The notes: generated from the letters alone by a model not told the origin. A stretch of 64,000 nucleotides of DNA from Pseudomonadota bacterium (GCA_018241505.1 JAFEDS010000001.1:1-64000), one strand, 5' to 3'. Positions 40,873 to 50,315 are shown, numbered from the stretch's first letter. Translations and numbers: made by a program.

Positions 40873-43446
40873 ATGAGCTTTGGGGTCAGGACACGGTTGA
40901 CCGTGATTGAGCTGCTGATCGGAGCAGGTCTGGTGCTGGCGAACCTGCCGGCGTTTGCAACCGAGACGCATCGGTTCGATGTTCCGGACCAGGAAGCGCC
41001 GTCCGCTATCCGGGTGTTTGCTACGCAGGCACGAGTGCAGATTCTCGTCGCCGGCGAGAACGTCAAAAACAAGCATCTGCACGCGGTATCCGGCGAATTC
41101 TCCACCGAGCAGGGCTTGCGCTTGCTGTTGGCTGACAGTGGACTGACACCGCAGTTTGTCGGCAACCGTTCGATAGCGCTCGTGTCAACTAGCGCGCCCC
41201 CGCCGCAGGTCGTGTCGGACAAAGCCCCGGACAGTGCCCCGGAACCGCGAGTCGAGAAGTCGGACGAGCTGGCGGAGGTTGTGGTCACCGCCCTCAAACG
41301 CAACACGCGCATCCAGGACACGCCGATTGCCATTTCGGCTGTCACCGGCGACAGTTTGCAGAAGGCAGGCAACACGGACTTTACCCAGCTCACGCGCTCG
41401 GCGCCCAGCCTGCGCATTGTGGACAGTGGGCCGGGACAGCGCCGAGTTCTGATCCGCGGCATCCAGGCCTCGGGAGAACCCACGGTCGGTGTCTACTATG
41501 ATGAGAGCCCGGTTGCCGGTTCGGTTGGCACCACCAGCGACGCCGCCTCGTCGACACCGGACTTCCGTTTGTTCGATGTGGAGCGGGCGGAGGTGTTGCG
41601 CGGTCCACAGGGTACTTTGTTCGGGGCCGGCTCCATGGGTGGCACCATTCGCGTCATCTTCCAGAAGCCTAAAATGAACCGGTTCGAGGCCGCTGCCAGC
41701 GCCGACGGCCAGGTGGTCCAGCATGGCAAGGGCGGTGGCTCACTGGACGCCATGGTCAACCTGCCGGTCATTGACGACAAGGTGGCGGTCCGCCTGGTCG
41801 GTTTCTATCAGCAATATGCCGGCTATGTGGACAACAACCGGCTCGGTCTGACCAACATCAACGATGGCCACTCCACCGGTGGCCGTGCCTTGATCCGCCT
41901 GACCCCCATCGACCGCCTCACGGTCGACCTGGCGGCGTACTACCAGGATGTGGCGACCGGCTCACCGCGCTGGGTCCTGGAAACCGGGCAGCCGTGGGTG
42001 ACCAATGCCCGCGCCGAATCGGGCAACTTCGACACGGACCGTATCTTTTCGGCCACTGCCCACTATGATCTGGATTTCGCGACCATTACGGGCGTGTCGT
42101 CCTACTTCGATCGCAACAAGATCACGGACGGCGATGTCAGCAACACCTTTCTCGGCCGCGACACGCCGGCGGGGTGCCAGAAATATCTCACCAAAACGCG
42201 CGCCTGCACGAGTGGTGAGTTGTCCAGCTACCTTGTCAACACGCGGGAGCTGTTCTCGTCCAGTCTCTACCAGCCGCAGTACGTGCACGATTTTACCAAC
42301 GAGCTGCGCATGAGCTCCGCAGGCGCCGACCGTTTCAACTGGACGGTGGGTGTCTACACGGAGAATCGAATATCGAGCGTCCGCAGCACGCTTCTACTGG
42401 CGAACCCGGATACCGGTACGCTCCTGCCCTTCGTGGCGGAGAACATCGAGTACGATCGCACCATTGATGACCATCTGAGCCAGGTTGCCGGTTTTCTCGA
42501 GCTGTCCTACAAGATCCTGCCGAGCCTGACATTCACCACCGGCGCCCGTTACTACAAGTATGACAAGTCAGTGGGCGGCCGGGTCGATGTCGGCCAGATC
42601 AACTATGCCTCCGTGGTAACTCCGGAGACGGTCGCGGAATCGAGTCAACACGGTGTCATCGGCAAGTTCAATCTCTCGTGGCAGGCCCAGGAAGGGCTGC
42701 TCGTCTATGCCCAGGCCGCACAGGGCTTCCGGCCAGGAGGTGTGAACCAGGTGATCGGCTTGCCGGCCGCCCTCGCGGCGTACTCATCCGACAGCCTGTG
42801 GGACTACGAGCTCGGTATCAAAAGCACGATCGCACGCGGCATCTATCTGAACCTCACGGGCTACCGCATCGATTGGGAAAACATCCAGGTGTCGGGCCGA
42901 ACCGCCGGCACCGGCTCGGTGTTCGGTTTGATCTCGAACGCAGGGGCGGCGCGGATCTGGGGCAGTGAAGCGGAGCTGACAGCGAACCTGACGAAGGGCC
43001 TCACGCTGTCCGCGAACGTCGGTTATACCGACGCGCGCCTGTCCGCGGACCAGACGAGCACCGTAGTTGTCGCGGCGGGCAAAAAGGATGATCGCCTCGC
43101 CTATGTACCCCAGTACACCCTGGGCGCTTCCCTCGAGTACCTGCATCCGCTCGCCGGCCCCGTCGATGCCTTCTTCCACGCGGACACCAGTTTTGTGGGA
43201 GGATCGTACAGCAGCATCAGCCCGACCGACATTTATCGGCGCTACCTGCCGGCCTACCAGGTGGGCAATGTGCGCTTCGGAGCCCAGAAAAATGATGAAA
43301 CCTGGGGAGCGTATCTCTACGTCAACAACATCGCCGACAGCGTGGCCATTGTCAGCGCGAGCACGAGCTCCAACACCTTGGGTCAGACGCTCGTCTACAG
43401 CTTGCCGCCGCGCACTTTTGGACTCAATCTGACCTACAAGTTTTGA
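40873..43446 (+). CDS. TonB-dependent receptor with N-terminal STN signalling domain
   Basis: An 857-residue outer-membrane receptor. After the signal peptide (to about residue 31, AFA) an STN domain (about 33-100: HRFDVPDQEAPSAIRVFATQARVQILV...GLRLLLADSGL) talks to FecR. The plug begins around LAEVVVTALKRNTRIQDTPIAISAVTGDSL and contains RVLIRGIQ, VEVLRGPQGTLFGAGSMGGTI-type residues; the barrel ends with LNLTYKF. The ATG at 40873 follows GGGGAGA. Operon context with an exported amidohydrolase, M24 protein and DgcN/DgcA suggests a peptide or amino acid derivative as ligand, not iron, but this is inferred. Confidence 0.9.
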   Translation: MSFGVRTRLTVIELLIGAGLVLANLPAFATETHRFDVPDQEAPSAIRVFATQARVQILVAGENVKNKHLHAVSGEFSTEQGLRLLLADSGLTPQFVGNRSIALVSTSAPPPQVVSDKAPDSAPEPRVEKSDELAEVVVTALKRNTRIQDTPIAISAVTGDSLQKAGNTDFTQLTRSAPSLRIVDSGPGQRRVLIRGIQASGEPTVGVYYDESPVAGSVGTTSDAASSTPDFRLFDVERAEVLRGPQGTLFGAGSMGGTIRVIFQKPKMNRFEAAASADGQVVQHGKGGGSLDAMVNLPVIDDKVAVRLVGFYQQYAGYVDNNRLGLTNINDGHSTGGRALIRLTPIDRLTVDLAAYYQDVATGSPRWVLETGQPWVTNARAESGNFDTDRIFSATAHYDLDFATITGVSSYFDRNKITDGDVSNTFLGRDTPAGCQKYLTKTRACTSGELSSYLVNTRELFSSSLYQPQYVHDFTNELRMSSAGADRFNWTVGVYTENRISSVRSTLLLANPDTGTLLPFVAENIEYDRTIDDHLSQVAGFLELSYKILPSLTFTTGARYYKYDKSVGGRVDVGQINYASVVTPETVAESSQHGVIGKFNLSWQAQEGLLVYAQAAQGFRPGGVNQVIGLPAALAAYSSDSLWDYELGIKSTIARGIYLNLTGYRIDWENIQVSGRTAGTGSVFGLISNAGAARIWGSEAELTANLTKGLTLSANVGYTDARLSADQTSTVVVAAGKKDDRLAYVPQYTLGASLEYLHPLAGPVDAFFHADTSFVGGSYSSISPTDIYRRYLPAYQVGNVRFGAQKNDETWGAYLYVNNIADSVAIVSASTSSNTLGQTLVYSLPPRTFGLNLTYKF

Positions 43447-43459
43447 AGGGGAGTGATCC

Positions 43460-45106
43460 ATGACCAGTTTGAGATGGCTCGTTCTGAGCGCCGCCGTGCT
43501 CGCCGTGGGCGGCGCCTGGGCACAAAATCCGGGCGACCCGCCCCCCGAGAAGTCGAATGCAATACCGGCGCCCGCGCGGCAGCAGGGTGAGGGGCAGGGT
43601 CCGTTCAAGAAGCTCGTCATCCGTGGCGTCACGTTGATTGATGGCACGGGTTCGCCCGCCCGCGGTCCCGTGGATATTGTCATCACCGGCAATCGCATCA
43701 CCGAAATCAAACAGGCGGGCACACCGGGCCTGGCACTCAAACCCGGCCGCCCGCCCAAGGATGCCGATTTCGAGCTCGACGCGAGCGGCATGTACGTGCT
43801 GCCCGGGTTTGTCGACGTGCATGTTCATGGCAGCACCGTCGACAAGGCCCCCGACCTCAGCTACACCTACAAGTTGTGGCTCGCGCACGGAGTGACAACG
43901 GTCCGCGGCGTGCCGCTCGCGCCGTTCGACATCTCGCTCAGTGAAAAGGCGCGCTCGGCGAAAAACGAAATTGTCGCGCCGCGTATCTATGCCTATCAGC
44001 GTCCCGGCGAGGGTAACGGCTGGAAGGGCGGCGTAGTCAACACGCCGGAAAAGGCCCGCGCCTGGGTTGACTGGGCGGTCAAGCAGGGCATGGACGGTGT
44101 GAAGATCCTGAATACCCCGGACCAGGATCCCGAGACGTTTGCCGCGCTGTGCGACGAGGCGCGGAAAATGCACATCGGCACTGTCTCGCACCTGTCCGCC
44201 ACCGGCGAGGGCCGGATGAATGCCATTGAAGCCGGCGATGTCGGTCTCAACACCGTGACCCATCACTACGGCCATTTCGAGTCGCTGCTGAAGAACGGGC
44301 AGATCCAGAACTATCGGCCCGAATACAACTACAACAATGAGCAGGACCGCTTCGGTGATGTGGCGGACCTGACCGACCAGAGCTACGACCCCGGCACGCC
44401 ACAGTGGACCGCGTATCTGGAGCATCAGAAGGCCAATCACGTCGTTTTCGACCCCACGATGACCATCTACGTCGCTTCTCGCGACCTGATGCGCATGCGC
44501 AATGCCGACTGGCACGACAAGTACACCATGCCGCAGCTCTGGGACTTCTACCAGTCGTCCCGCGAAAACCACGGTTCCTACTTCTACGACTGGACCACGG
44601 CCACGGAAGTCAAATGGCGCAACTTCTACTGGAAGTTCATGCGTCTCATGAACGACTACAAGAACATGGGCGGCCGGGTGACCACCGGCTCCGACAGCGG
44701 CTTCATTTTCGAGACCTATGGATTCGGCTACATCCAGGAGCTCGAGCTGTTGCAGGAGGCCGGTTTCAACCCGCTGCAGGTCGTGACCTCGGCGACCCTG
44801 AATGGCGCTCTGACGCTGGCCGATCCGAAGGGTGCCATCCCTGAATTCGGCACAGTGCGAGTCAACAAGTTGGCTGACCTCGTCATTGTCAAAGAGAACC
44901 CGCTGCAGAACTTCAAAACACTCTACGGCACCGGCGCGCTGCGTTTGAACGATCAGACGCATCGGCTGGAGCGGGTCGGCGGCGTCAGCTACACAGTCAA
45001 GGACGGCATCGTCTATGATGCGAAGAAGCTGCTGGCGGAAGTGGCGGAGATGGTCGCCGCGGAAAAGAAGAAGCGCGGCCTGCCCGAGCAACTCTATCGG
45101 CCTTGA
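43460..45106 (+). CDS. Exported amidohydrolase-family protein
   Basis: A 548-residue metal-dependent hydrolase with a signal peptide (to about residue 22, GAWAQ). Metal ligands of the amidohydrolase superfamily are visible: GFVDVHVHG, a candidate carbamylated Lys in GVKIL, histidines in GTVSHLSATG and VTHHYGHFES, and the Asp in VTTGSDSGF. The ending NKLADLVIVKENPLQNF is typical for the imidazolonepropionase/prolidase-like branch. It lies 13 bases after the TonB receptor stop, so it probably processes the imported ligand in the periplasm. The exact substrate cannot be read from sequence. Confidence 0.85.
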   Translation: MTSLRWLVLSAAVLAVGGAWAQNPGDPPPEKSNAIPAPARQQGEGQGPFKKLVIRGVTLIDGTGSPARGPVDIVITGNRITEIKQAGTPGLALKPGRPPKDADFELDASGMYVLPGFVDVHVHGSTVDKAPDLSYTYKLWLAHGVTTVRGVPLAPFDISLSEKARSAKNEIVAPRIYAYQRPGEGNGWKGGVVNTPEKARAWVDWAVKQGMDGVKILNTPDQDPETFAALCDEARKMHIGTVSHLSATGEGRMNAIEAGDVGLNTVTHHYGHFESLLKNGQIQNYRPEYNYNNEQDRFGDVADLTDQSYDPGTPQWTAYLEHQKANHVVFDPTMTIYVASRDLMRMRNADWHDKYTMPQLWDFYQSSRENHGSYFYDWTTATEVKWRNFYWKFMRLMNDYKNMGGRVTTGSDSGFIFETYGFGYIQELELLQEAGFNPLQVVTSATLNGALTLADPKGAIPEFGTVRVNKLADLVIVKENPLQNFKTLYGTGALRLNDQTHRLERVGGVSYTVKDGIVYDAKKLLAEVAEMVAAEKKKRGLPEQLYRP

Positions 45107-45117
45107 GGGGGACGCAC

Positions 45118-46602
45118 ATGAAGAACCAGTTGGATCAGACACGGCGTCGGGTCATGAAGTACTGCGCGCTGGGGCTCGTCAGCAGCGCGGTAGTGAACCG
45201 CATGGAGCGGGTTGCGGCGATGCAGACGGATACCTCGCCGACTTCGCCCAGGACGGTGACCGGCAAGCTCAAGGCCGAATACAAGAAGAACAGCGAGAAG
45301 CTGCTGCTTCCGCGCGCCTACGGCGGCAAGGACCAACCACCGAAACCGGCTGACTACGACATGTTGCCCACGTCCTGGCATCAGCGGCAGATGAAGTTGC
45401 TGTTCTCCAGGGCCGCGGAAAAGGGCGTGCAGGCTGTCCTGCTGCGCGACCCGCCGAACGTTCAGTATTTCACGGGATACTGGTACCGTTCGACCGAGCG
45501 GCCGCAGGTTGCGTTCATGAACAAAGATGACGGCGCGCCCTGGTACTTCCATCCCGTCATTGACAATCAGCTCGTGCGTGCGGGATGGTTCGGCGGTGAG
45601 AAGGTCTATTTCGACTTCCCGCATACCCCCGGAGGATTTCCGAACGAGGGCAAGGTAGTGACCGGACCGCCGGTCGACCTGTTCGAGTTCATGCTCGAGG
45701 GGGTGCGGGACAAGAAGGTCCAGGGCAACAAGATCGGCGTCGACGGTGAGTTGTATCCGTCGGAACTGGCCAAGCTGAAAAAGATCCTGCCGCAGGTCGA
45801 GCCGGTCGATGTCTCGCGCCTCATCAAGGAAATCCGGATCACCAAGACACCGGAGGAATTGGCGCTCTGGAGCCGCGCCTACACCTACAACGATCGCGCG
45901 CACATCTTCGCGCGTAGTTACCTGTTGACGTACGGCACCGATGTCACCGATCTCGAGTTGCAGACGGCGACCCTCCTTTGGATCACGGATCTGCTCTACC
46001 AGGAGCTGGATCTGGCCGGCGGCTTCATGAACCATGGAGTGGGAGCGGAGTGTGACGTGGCCATCCGCGCCGGCAGGACCACCGCCTATCCTCATCCGAA
46101 CCAACCGTATTATTCGCGCGTGTTGCGCAACCAACCGCTCCAGGTTGTGTGCGATGTGATGGTCGGCAACTGCGGAGGCGAGAACTATCGCATGTACCAG
46201 ATCGCCGACCAGGCGGGTCATTTCGATGCGCATGGCACGAAGATCTGGGAGGTCAGCCAGCACTGTTGCGACATTCAGCGGGATATGCAAAAGGAAGGCG
46301 CCGTGTGTGGCGACATTGCTTATGCCATACACAAGTACCAGGTCGAGCAGGGCATGCAGAAGTACATCTTCCACCGCCCCGGGCATGGCGAAGCCAGCGA
46401 AGGCCACTACGCGCCCTACATTGCGCTCGGCGATCGCACCGTCCTGAAGAAGAATTCGATCTTCTCCGAGGAACCCGGACTGTACGATCCTGAGGGGGGT
46501 GTCGGGTACAACTGGAGCGACAACATCGTGACCGGTGAGAGCACGGGGTATCGCATGAGCTTTGTTCCCTACACGAAGGAGTTCCTGTTCGTTAAACTCT
46601 AG
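45118..46602 (+). CDS. Exported M24 (Xaa-Pro peptidase/creatinase-fold) protein with altered metal site
   Basis: A 494-residue pita-bread-fold protein. The start has a Tat-like signal (TRRRVMKYCALGLVSSAVV). An N-terminal creatinase-type domain (RQMKLLFSRAAEKGVQAVLLRDPPNVQYFTGYW) leads to the catalytic domain (IKEIRITKTPEELALWSRA...GAECDVAIRAGRTTAYPHP, VVCDVMVGNCGGENYRMYQ, FHRPGHGEASEGHY, FSEEPGLYDPEGGVGYNWSDNIVTG). By eye, the second metal Asp (usually SD in GYxSD) is Asn and the final Glu of the R-x-ED motif is replaced in NWSDN. It may thus be metal-free like creatinase, or inactive. Overlap-close to the amidohydrolase (11 bases). Confidence 0.75.
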   Translation: MKNQLDQTRRRVMKYCALGLVSSAVVNRMERVAAMQTDTSPTSPRTVTGKLKAEYKKNSEKLLLPRAYGGKDQPPKPADYDMLPTSWHQRQMKLLFSRAAEKGVQAVLLRDPPNVQYFTGYWYRSTERPQVAFMNKDDGAPWYFHPVIDNQLVRAGWFGGEKVYFDFPHTPGGFPNEGKVVTGPPVDLFEFMLEGVRDKKVQGNKIGVDGELYPSELAKLKKILPQVEPVDVSRLIKEIRITKTPEELALWSRAYTYNDRAHIFARSYLLTYGTDVTDLELQTATLLWITDLLYQELDLAGGFMNHGVGAECDVAIRAGRTTAYPHPNQPYYSRVLRNQPLQVVCDVMVGNCGGENYRMYQIADQAGHFDAHGTKIWEVSQHCCDIQRDMQKEGAVCGDIAYAIHKYQVEQGMQKYIFHRPGHGEASEGHYAPYIALGDRTVLKKNSIFSEEPGLYDPEGGVGYNWSDNIVTGESTGYRMSFVPYTKEFLFVKL

Positions 46603-46607
46603 GCAGG

Positions 46608-47498
46608 ATGAACCTGCGCCAGATCGAAGTGTTTCACGCCGTGTACGTCAGCGGCTCGGTCACCGCGGCTGCGCGCGCGTTGCACGTCTCGCAACCGTCG
46701 GTCAGCAAAACGCTCCGCCATACGGAGTCTGGGCTCGGATTTGCCTTGTTTCGCCGGCTCAAGGGGCGGCTGCTGCCAACCGAGGAAGCGCGGGTGCTGT
46801 TCAGGGAGGTGGATGAGGTGTACGGGCGCCTCAGCTCACTTCGACTGACGGCGCGGAATCTGAAATCCGGCGGCGCCAGCCATGTGGGGCTGGCGGTTTT
46901 GCCGTCGTTGGGTCTGAGCGTCGCGCCCGCGGCCATTGCGCAGTTCCGGGCGCAAAACCCGCGAGTGACGTTCGATGTTCAGACGCTCGATCATGCGGAT
47001 ATCCTCAAGTGTCTCTATGAACGCGAGTCGGACCTGGCGGTCGGTTTTGTGCGCCCGGACCATCCGCGGCTGCAATCGGTGGAAATCGGCGGCGGTGAGC
47101 TGGTGCTCCTGCATCCCAAGGGAGTGTTGGAGAGCGGCGCAAACCGGGTAGACGTGGGGCGGCTGAAGAAGCAGCCCTACATCAGCCTGACCGGCAGCGG
47201 TCCCATCGGGATCCTGCTGTCCGAAGAGCTGCAACGGCTGGAGATCGAGCTGCGGGAAGTTGTATCGGTGCGCACCTTCTATGTCGCCGCGGCACTCGTG
47301 CGCCAGTCGGTTGGCGTGACCATCGTTGACGAATTTACGGCGCGCGCCATGCAGGCACCCAATGTCGCCTTCAGCCGTCTGAACCCCGCGATCCGCTTCG
47401 GTGTCCACTGCATCTGGCTGGAAGAACGGCCACCCTCGCGGACCGCCCAGCGATTCATTGAGGCGCTCACTCGCGTGGTCCGCGAGCCCGAGGCATAA
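46608..47498 (+). CDS. LysR-family transcriptional regulator
   Basis: A 296-residue LysR regulator: helix-turn-helix in residues 1-60 (MNLRQIEVFHAVYVSGSVTAAARALHVSQPSVSKTLRHTE) and a substrate-binding domain from about residue 92 (HVGLAVLPSLGLSVAPAAIAQF...DLAVGFV). It begins 5 bases after the M24 gene on the same strand, and precedes dgcN by about 100 bases. In other bacteria a regulator adjacent to dgcN-dgcA (DgcR) senses D-glutamate; that role is plausible here but not shown. Confidence 0.87.
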   Translation: MNLRQIEVFHAVYVSGSVTAAARALHVSQPSVSKTLRHTESGLGFALFRRLKGRLLPTEEARVLFREVDEVYGRLSSLRLTARNLKSGGASHVGLAVLPSLGLSVAPAAIAQFRAQNPRVTFDVQTLDHADILKCLYERESDLAVGFVRPDHPRLQSVEIGGGELVLLHPKGVLESGANRVDVGRLKKQPYISLTGSGPIGILLSEELQRLEIELREVVSVRTFYVAAALVRQSVGVTIVDEFTARAMQAPNVAFSRLNPAIRFGVHCIWLEERPPSRTAQRFIEALTRVVREPEA

Positions 47499-47596
47499 CC
47501 TCGAGCTATGGGCGGCGAAAGCCTTGGAAATTCCCACCTCCCGAGTCCTGAGGCATCGTAGCCGCCGTCGCTGTCATGCAATCGAGGGACTCGCGG

Positions 47597-48616
47597 ATGA
47601 TTCCGGCGCCGTATCTGCTCTACATTGGCAATGAAACCGACCCGTTGTCGGTCAAAACCTCCCGAGGGCTCGCTTATTGGCGGCCGCAAGCGTGCCTTGG
47701 CCAGTATCGTTCCTCTGCCAGCGCCATCTCCCTTGGATTACCCGATCTGACATTTGCCGAGGCCGTGCAGCGCGGGGCCCGGACGTTGGTTCTGGGCGTG
47801 GCCAATGCCGGAGGGGTGATGAGCCCGACATTGGTTTCGGATGCGGTCGCTGCGTTGGATGCAGGTCTCAATCTCGCATCCGGCTTGCATGCCCGATTGC
47901 GCGACCAGCCTGAAATCCGGGCCGCCGCCGCCGCGAAACATCGCGAGCTTTTCGATGTCCGCGAGCCGCCACAGCGACTGCCAATCGGGACGGGCTACCG
48001 CCGGCCGGGCCGCCGGCTGCTGACGGTCGGCACTGACTGCTCGGTGGGCAAGATGTATACCACGCTCGCGATTGAGCGGCGCATGCGCGAGCTGGGAACG
48101 GCAGCGGACTTTCGTGCCACCGGTCAAACCGGAATTCTGATTGCCGGCAGTGGAGTTCCGGTGGACGCGGTCGTGGCCGACTTCATCGCCGGATCGGTCG
48201 AACAACTGGCGCCGGCGCGGCGCGATGGGGGTTGGGACCTGATTGAAGGGCAGGGGTCATTGTTCCACCCATCCTTCGCGGGCGTGTCGCTTGGGTTGCT
48301 GCACGGGGCGCAACCGGATGTGATCGTGTTGTGCCACGAGCCAGGGCGCGAACACATGCGCGGCTTGCCGGGGCGTAAGCTGCCGCCGCTCGCTGTTTGT
48401 TTGCAGGCGAACCTCGAGGCTGCCCGGTTGACGAGTCCCGAGGTTGTTTGCGCGGGTGTTGCGTTGAATACTGCTTCGTTGTCGGAAGCGGATGCGCGCC
48501 GTGTTTGCTCCGAAGTCTCGCAGTCGCTCGGCATGCCGTGTCAGGATCCTGTGCGTGATGGCGTGAGCCGAATCGTGGATCGTGTGTTGAGTTTTGACAT
48601 CGAAGGCGTTGCCTGA
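47597..48616 (+). CDS. dgcN: DgcN family (DUF1611) N-acetyltransferase-like protein
   Basis: A 339-residue DUF1611 protein matching DgcN, reported as a D-glutamate N-acetyltransferase in marine bacteria. Visible are PYLLYIGNETDPLSVKTSRGLAYWRP, GVANAGGVMSP, a P-loop-like VGTDCSVGKMYTTLAIERRM, ATGQTGILIAGSGVPVDAVVADFIAG and EGQGSLFHPSFAGVSLGLLHGAQPD. The ATG at 47597 has GAGGGA 8 bases upstream, better than one at 47576. Its stop overlaps the dgcA start (TGATG), so the pair is translationally coupled. Confidence 0.85.
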   Translation: MIPAPYLLYIGNETDPLSVKTSRGLAYWRPQACLGQYRSSASAISLGLPDLTFAEAVQRGARTLVLGVANAGGVMSPTLVSDAVAALDAGLNLASGLHARLRDQPEIRAAAAAKHRELFDVREPPQRLPIGTGYRRPGRRLLTVGTDCSVGKMYTTLAIERRMRELGTAADFRATGQTGILIAGSGVPVDAVVADFIAGSVEQLAPARRDGGWDLIEGQGSLFHPSFAGVSLGLLHGAQPDVIVLCHEPGREHMRGLPGRKLPPLAVCLQANLEAARLTSPEVVCAGVALNTASLSEADARRVCSEVSQSLGMPCQDPVRDGVSRIVDRVLSFDIEGVA

Positions 48617-49710
48617 TGACACGGGCCATTCAGTGCCGCGCTGAGCGATGGCCGCTCTCGCGGCCCTTCCGGATCTCGCGTGGGACCAAGGTTGCAGCGG
48701 AAGTAGTGGTCGTTGAGATTCGCGAGGGCAGTCGGCTAGGGCGTGGTGAGGGTGTGCCGTATCCACGATATGGGGAGAGTCCGGAGTCGGCGCTTGCGCA
48801 GATTGAGCAGATCAGGAGCGCGTTGGAAGGCGGCATGAGCCGCGCCGAGCTCTTGGAAGCGCTGGCGCCTGGTGCAGCGCGTAACGCGGTGGATTGCGCG
48901 TTGTGGGACCTCGAAGCGCAGTTCGGAGTTACGCAGTTGTCGCCACCCGCGGCGGCTGCGGTGGGCATCACGCGTGGGCCATCGGTGGGCGCGGCGCGCG
49001 CGTCTGCGGCCGCGGCGCATGGCGCGTCGGCACCTGCGGTTGGCGCCCTGGGCGCGCTGACCACTGCCGTCACTATCTCCCTCGACACCCCCGACGCCAT
49101 GGCCGCTGCTGCGCGCGCGCTCATTGACGTGCCGCTCATCAAAATCAAAGTCGACGCCCAAGACCCCGCCACCCGCATCCGGCGCATACGCGAAATCTGT
49201 CCCAACAGCGCGCTGATAGTCGATCCCAACGAAAGCTGGACCGCCGAAATCCTCCGTGCCGCCAGCCCTACGCTGGACGACTGCCGGGTCGCACTGTTGG
49301 AACAACCGCTTCCCGCGGGACGGGAGGCCGACTTGGACGGATTGGAGGTGCCCGTGCCAATCTGTGCCGATGAATCCTGTCACACGACTGCCGATCTCCC
49401 ACAGCTCGCCGGCATCTTTCAGTTCGTCAACATCAAGTTGGACAAAACGGGCGGATTGACGGGTGCGCTGGACCTTCTGCAAAAGGCACGGGATAGCGGC
49501 TTTGGGATCATGGTCGGTTGCATGATCTGCACCTCATTGTCGATCGCGCCCGCGTGGCGCGTTGCGACGGCAGCCGAGTTCGTCGATTTGGACGGACCCT
49601 GGTGGTTGAAGCAGGATCGCCCCGGGGGAGTGTCGCTTCAGCACGGTCGACTGCAGCCGCCTGGGCGTGGGTTCTGGGGCGAATCCCACGACGAGCACCC
49701 CGAATCCTGA
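48616..49710 (+). CDS. dgcA: DgcA-type enolase-superfamily epimerase with Ala-rich insertion
   Basis: A 364-residue enolase-superfamily enzyme of the dipeptide epimerase/DgcA (N-acetyl-D-glutamate racemase) type. Catalytic lysines lie in IKIKVDA, metal ligands in LIVDPNESW, ALLEQPLP and ADESCHT, and the second acid/base Lys in FVNIKLDKTGG. After NAVDCALWDLEAQFG there is an unusual alanine/glycine-rich stretch of about 30 residues (about 113-148) where relatives continue directly, making it longer than the usual 320-330. The DNA there is extremely GC-rich. The insert may be a harmless loop or a recent expansion. Confidence 0.82.
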   Translation: MTRAIQCRAERWPLSRPFRISRGTKVAAEVVVVEIREGSRLGRGEGVPYPRYGESPESALAQIEQIRSALEGGMSRAELLEALAPGAARNAVDCALWDLEAQFGVTQLSPPAAAAVGITRGPSVGAARASAAAAHGASAPAVGALGALTTAVTISLDTPDAMAAAARALIDVPLIKIKVDAQDPATRIRRIREICPNSALIVDPNESWTAEILRAASPTLDDCRVALLEQPLPAGREADLDGLEVPVPICADESCHTTADLPQLAGIFQFVNIKLDKTGGLTGALDLLQKARDSGFGIMVGCMICTSLSIAPAWRVATAAEFVDLDGPWWLKQDRPGGVSLQHGRLQPPGRGFWGESHDEHPES

Positions 49711-49746
49711 GCTGAACGCATCTCGTCTGAGTCTCCGGTTTCGGCC

Positions 49747-50312
49747 ACCATAGACCCAGGCCACACCGTAAAGGCCGCGCATGCCGCGCACTTGCCGGTA
49801 TTCATCCATGCGAACGGCACTGATGCTTAATCAAGGCCAACACGGGTTGGCAACCCACCATGCTGTCGAGCGAGGTGCTGAAGTCGACTGACCGCCACGC
49901 GCAATGGCGGGAGGCTCAGGCTGCGCTGGTGTTACCGATTGCGCGCGACAGGAACGCTACTCGCTACCTGGTTGCGCATGGCGGGCGACTTCTATTCGGG
50001 ACAGATATGCCCTGCGCTCCAACATACGCTAATCAGCCTGGACTGAACGGGTATCGAGAAATGCAGCGCTGGGTGGAAGCGGGGGTGACACCGCAGCAGG
50101 TCTTCCGCGCTGCCACGCTGTCCAATGCCGAAATACTGGGTCTCGGCGGCGAAATTGGCACCGTGCAAGCCGGGAAGCGCGCCAACCTGCTGTAGTTGCG
50201 CAAGGACCCGACGCAGACAGTGGATGCCTATGTTGAAATCGCGAAGGTGATTCTGCACGGCAAAGTGCTGGACCCCGCGGATCTCACCGCGAACCGCCAT
50301 GGTACGATGTAG
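49747..50312 (+). pseudogene. Decayed amidohydrolase (3' part)
   Basis: Fragments of an imidazolonepropionase-like amidohydrolase in two frames. First HTVKAAHAAHLPVFIHANGTDA ends at a TAA (49828-49830). In another frame, from about 49860, RYLVAHGGRLLFGTDMPCAPTYANQPGLNGYREMQRWVEAGVTPQQVFRAATLSNAEILGLGGEIGTVQAGKRANLL stops at a TAG (50193-50195), and the same frame continues as LRKDPTQTVDAYVEIAKVIL and HGKVLDP to the natural end at 50312. So there is at least one frameshift, one nonsense change and a missing N-terminus. The insertion-free neighbourhood suggests simple decay. Confidence 0.75.
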
Positions 50313-50315
50313 TAC

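Noticed and set aside
39265-43446. Iron-siderophore uptake system
   Set aside because: The FecI/FecR/STN arrangement alone would suggest iron, but the downstream genes are peptidase and amidohydrolase types and no siderophore reductase, Fur-like box or iron transporter was seen; left open but not called.
43424-45142. 572-codon minus-strand open frame opposite the amidohydrolase
   Set aside because: GC-rich antisense open frame without signal, domain or conserved motif; the plus strand has the metal-ligand motifs and operon spacing.
45094-46407. 437-codon minus-strand open frame opposite the M24 gene
   Set aside because: Antisense shadow; the plus strand encodes a recognisable M24 protein in an operon.
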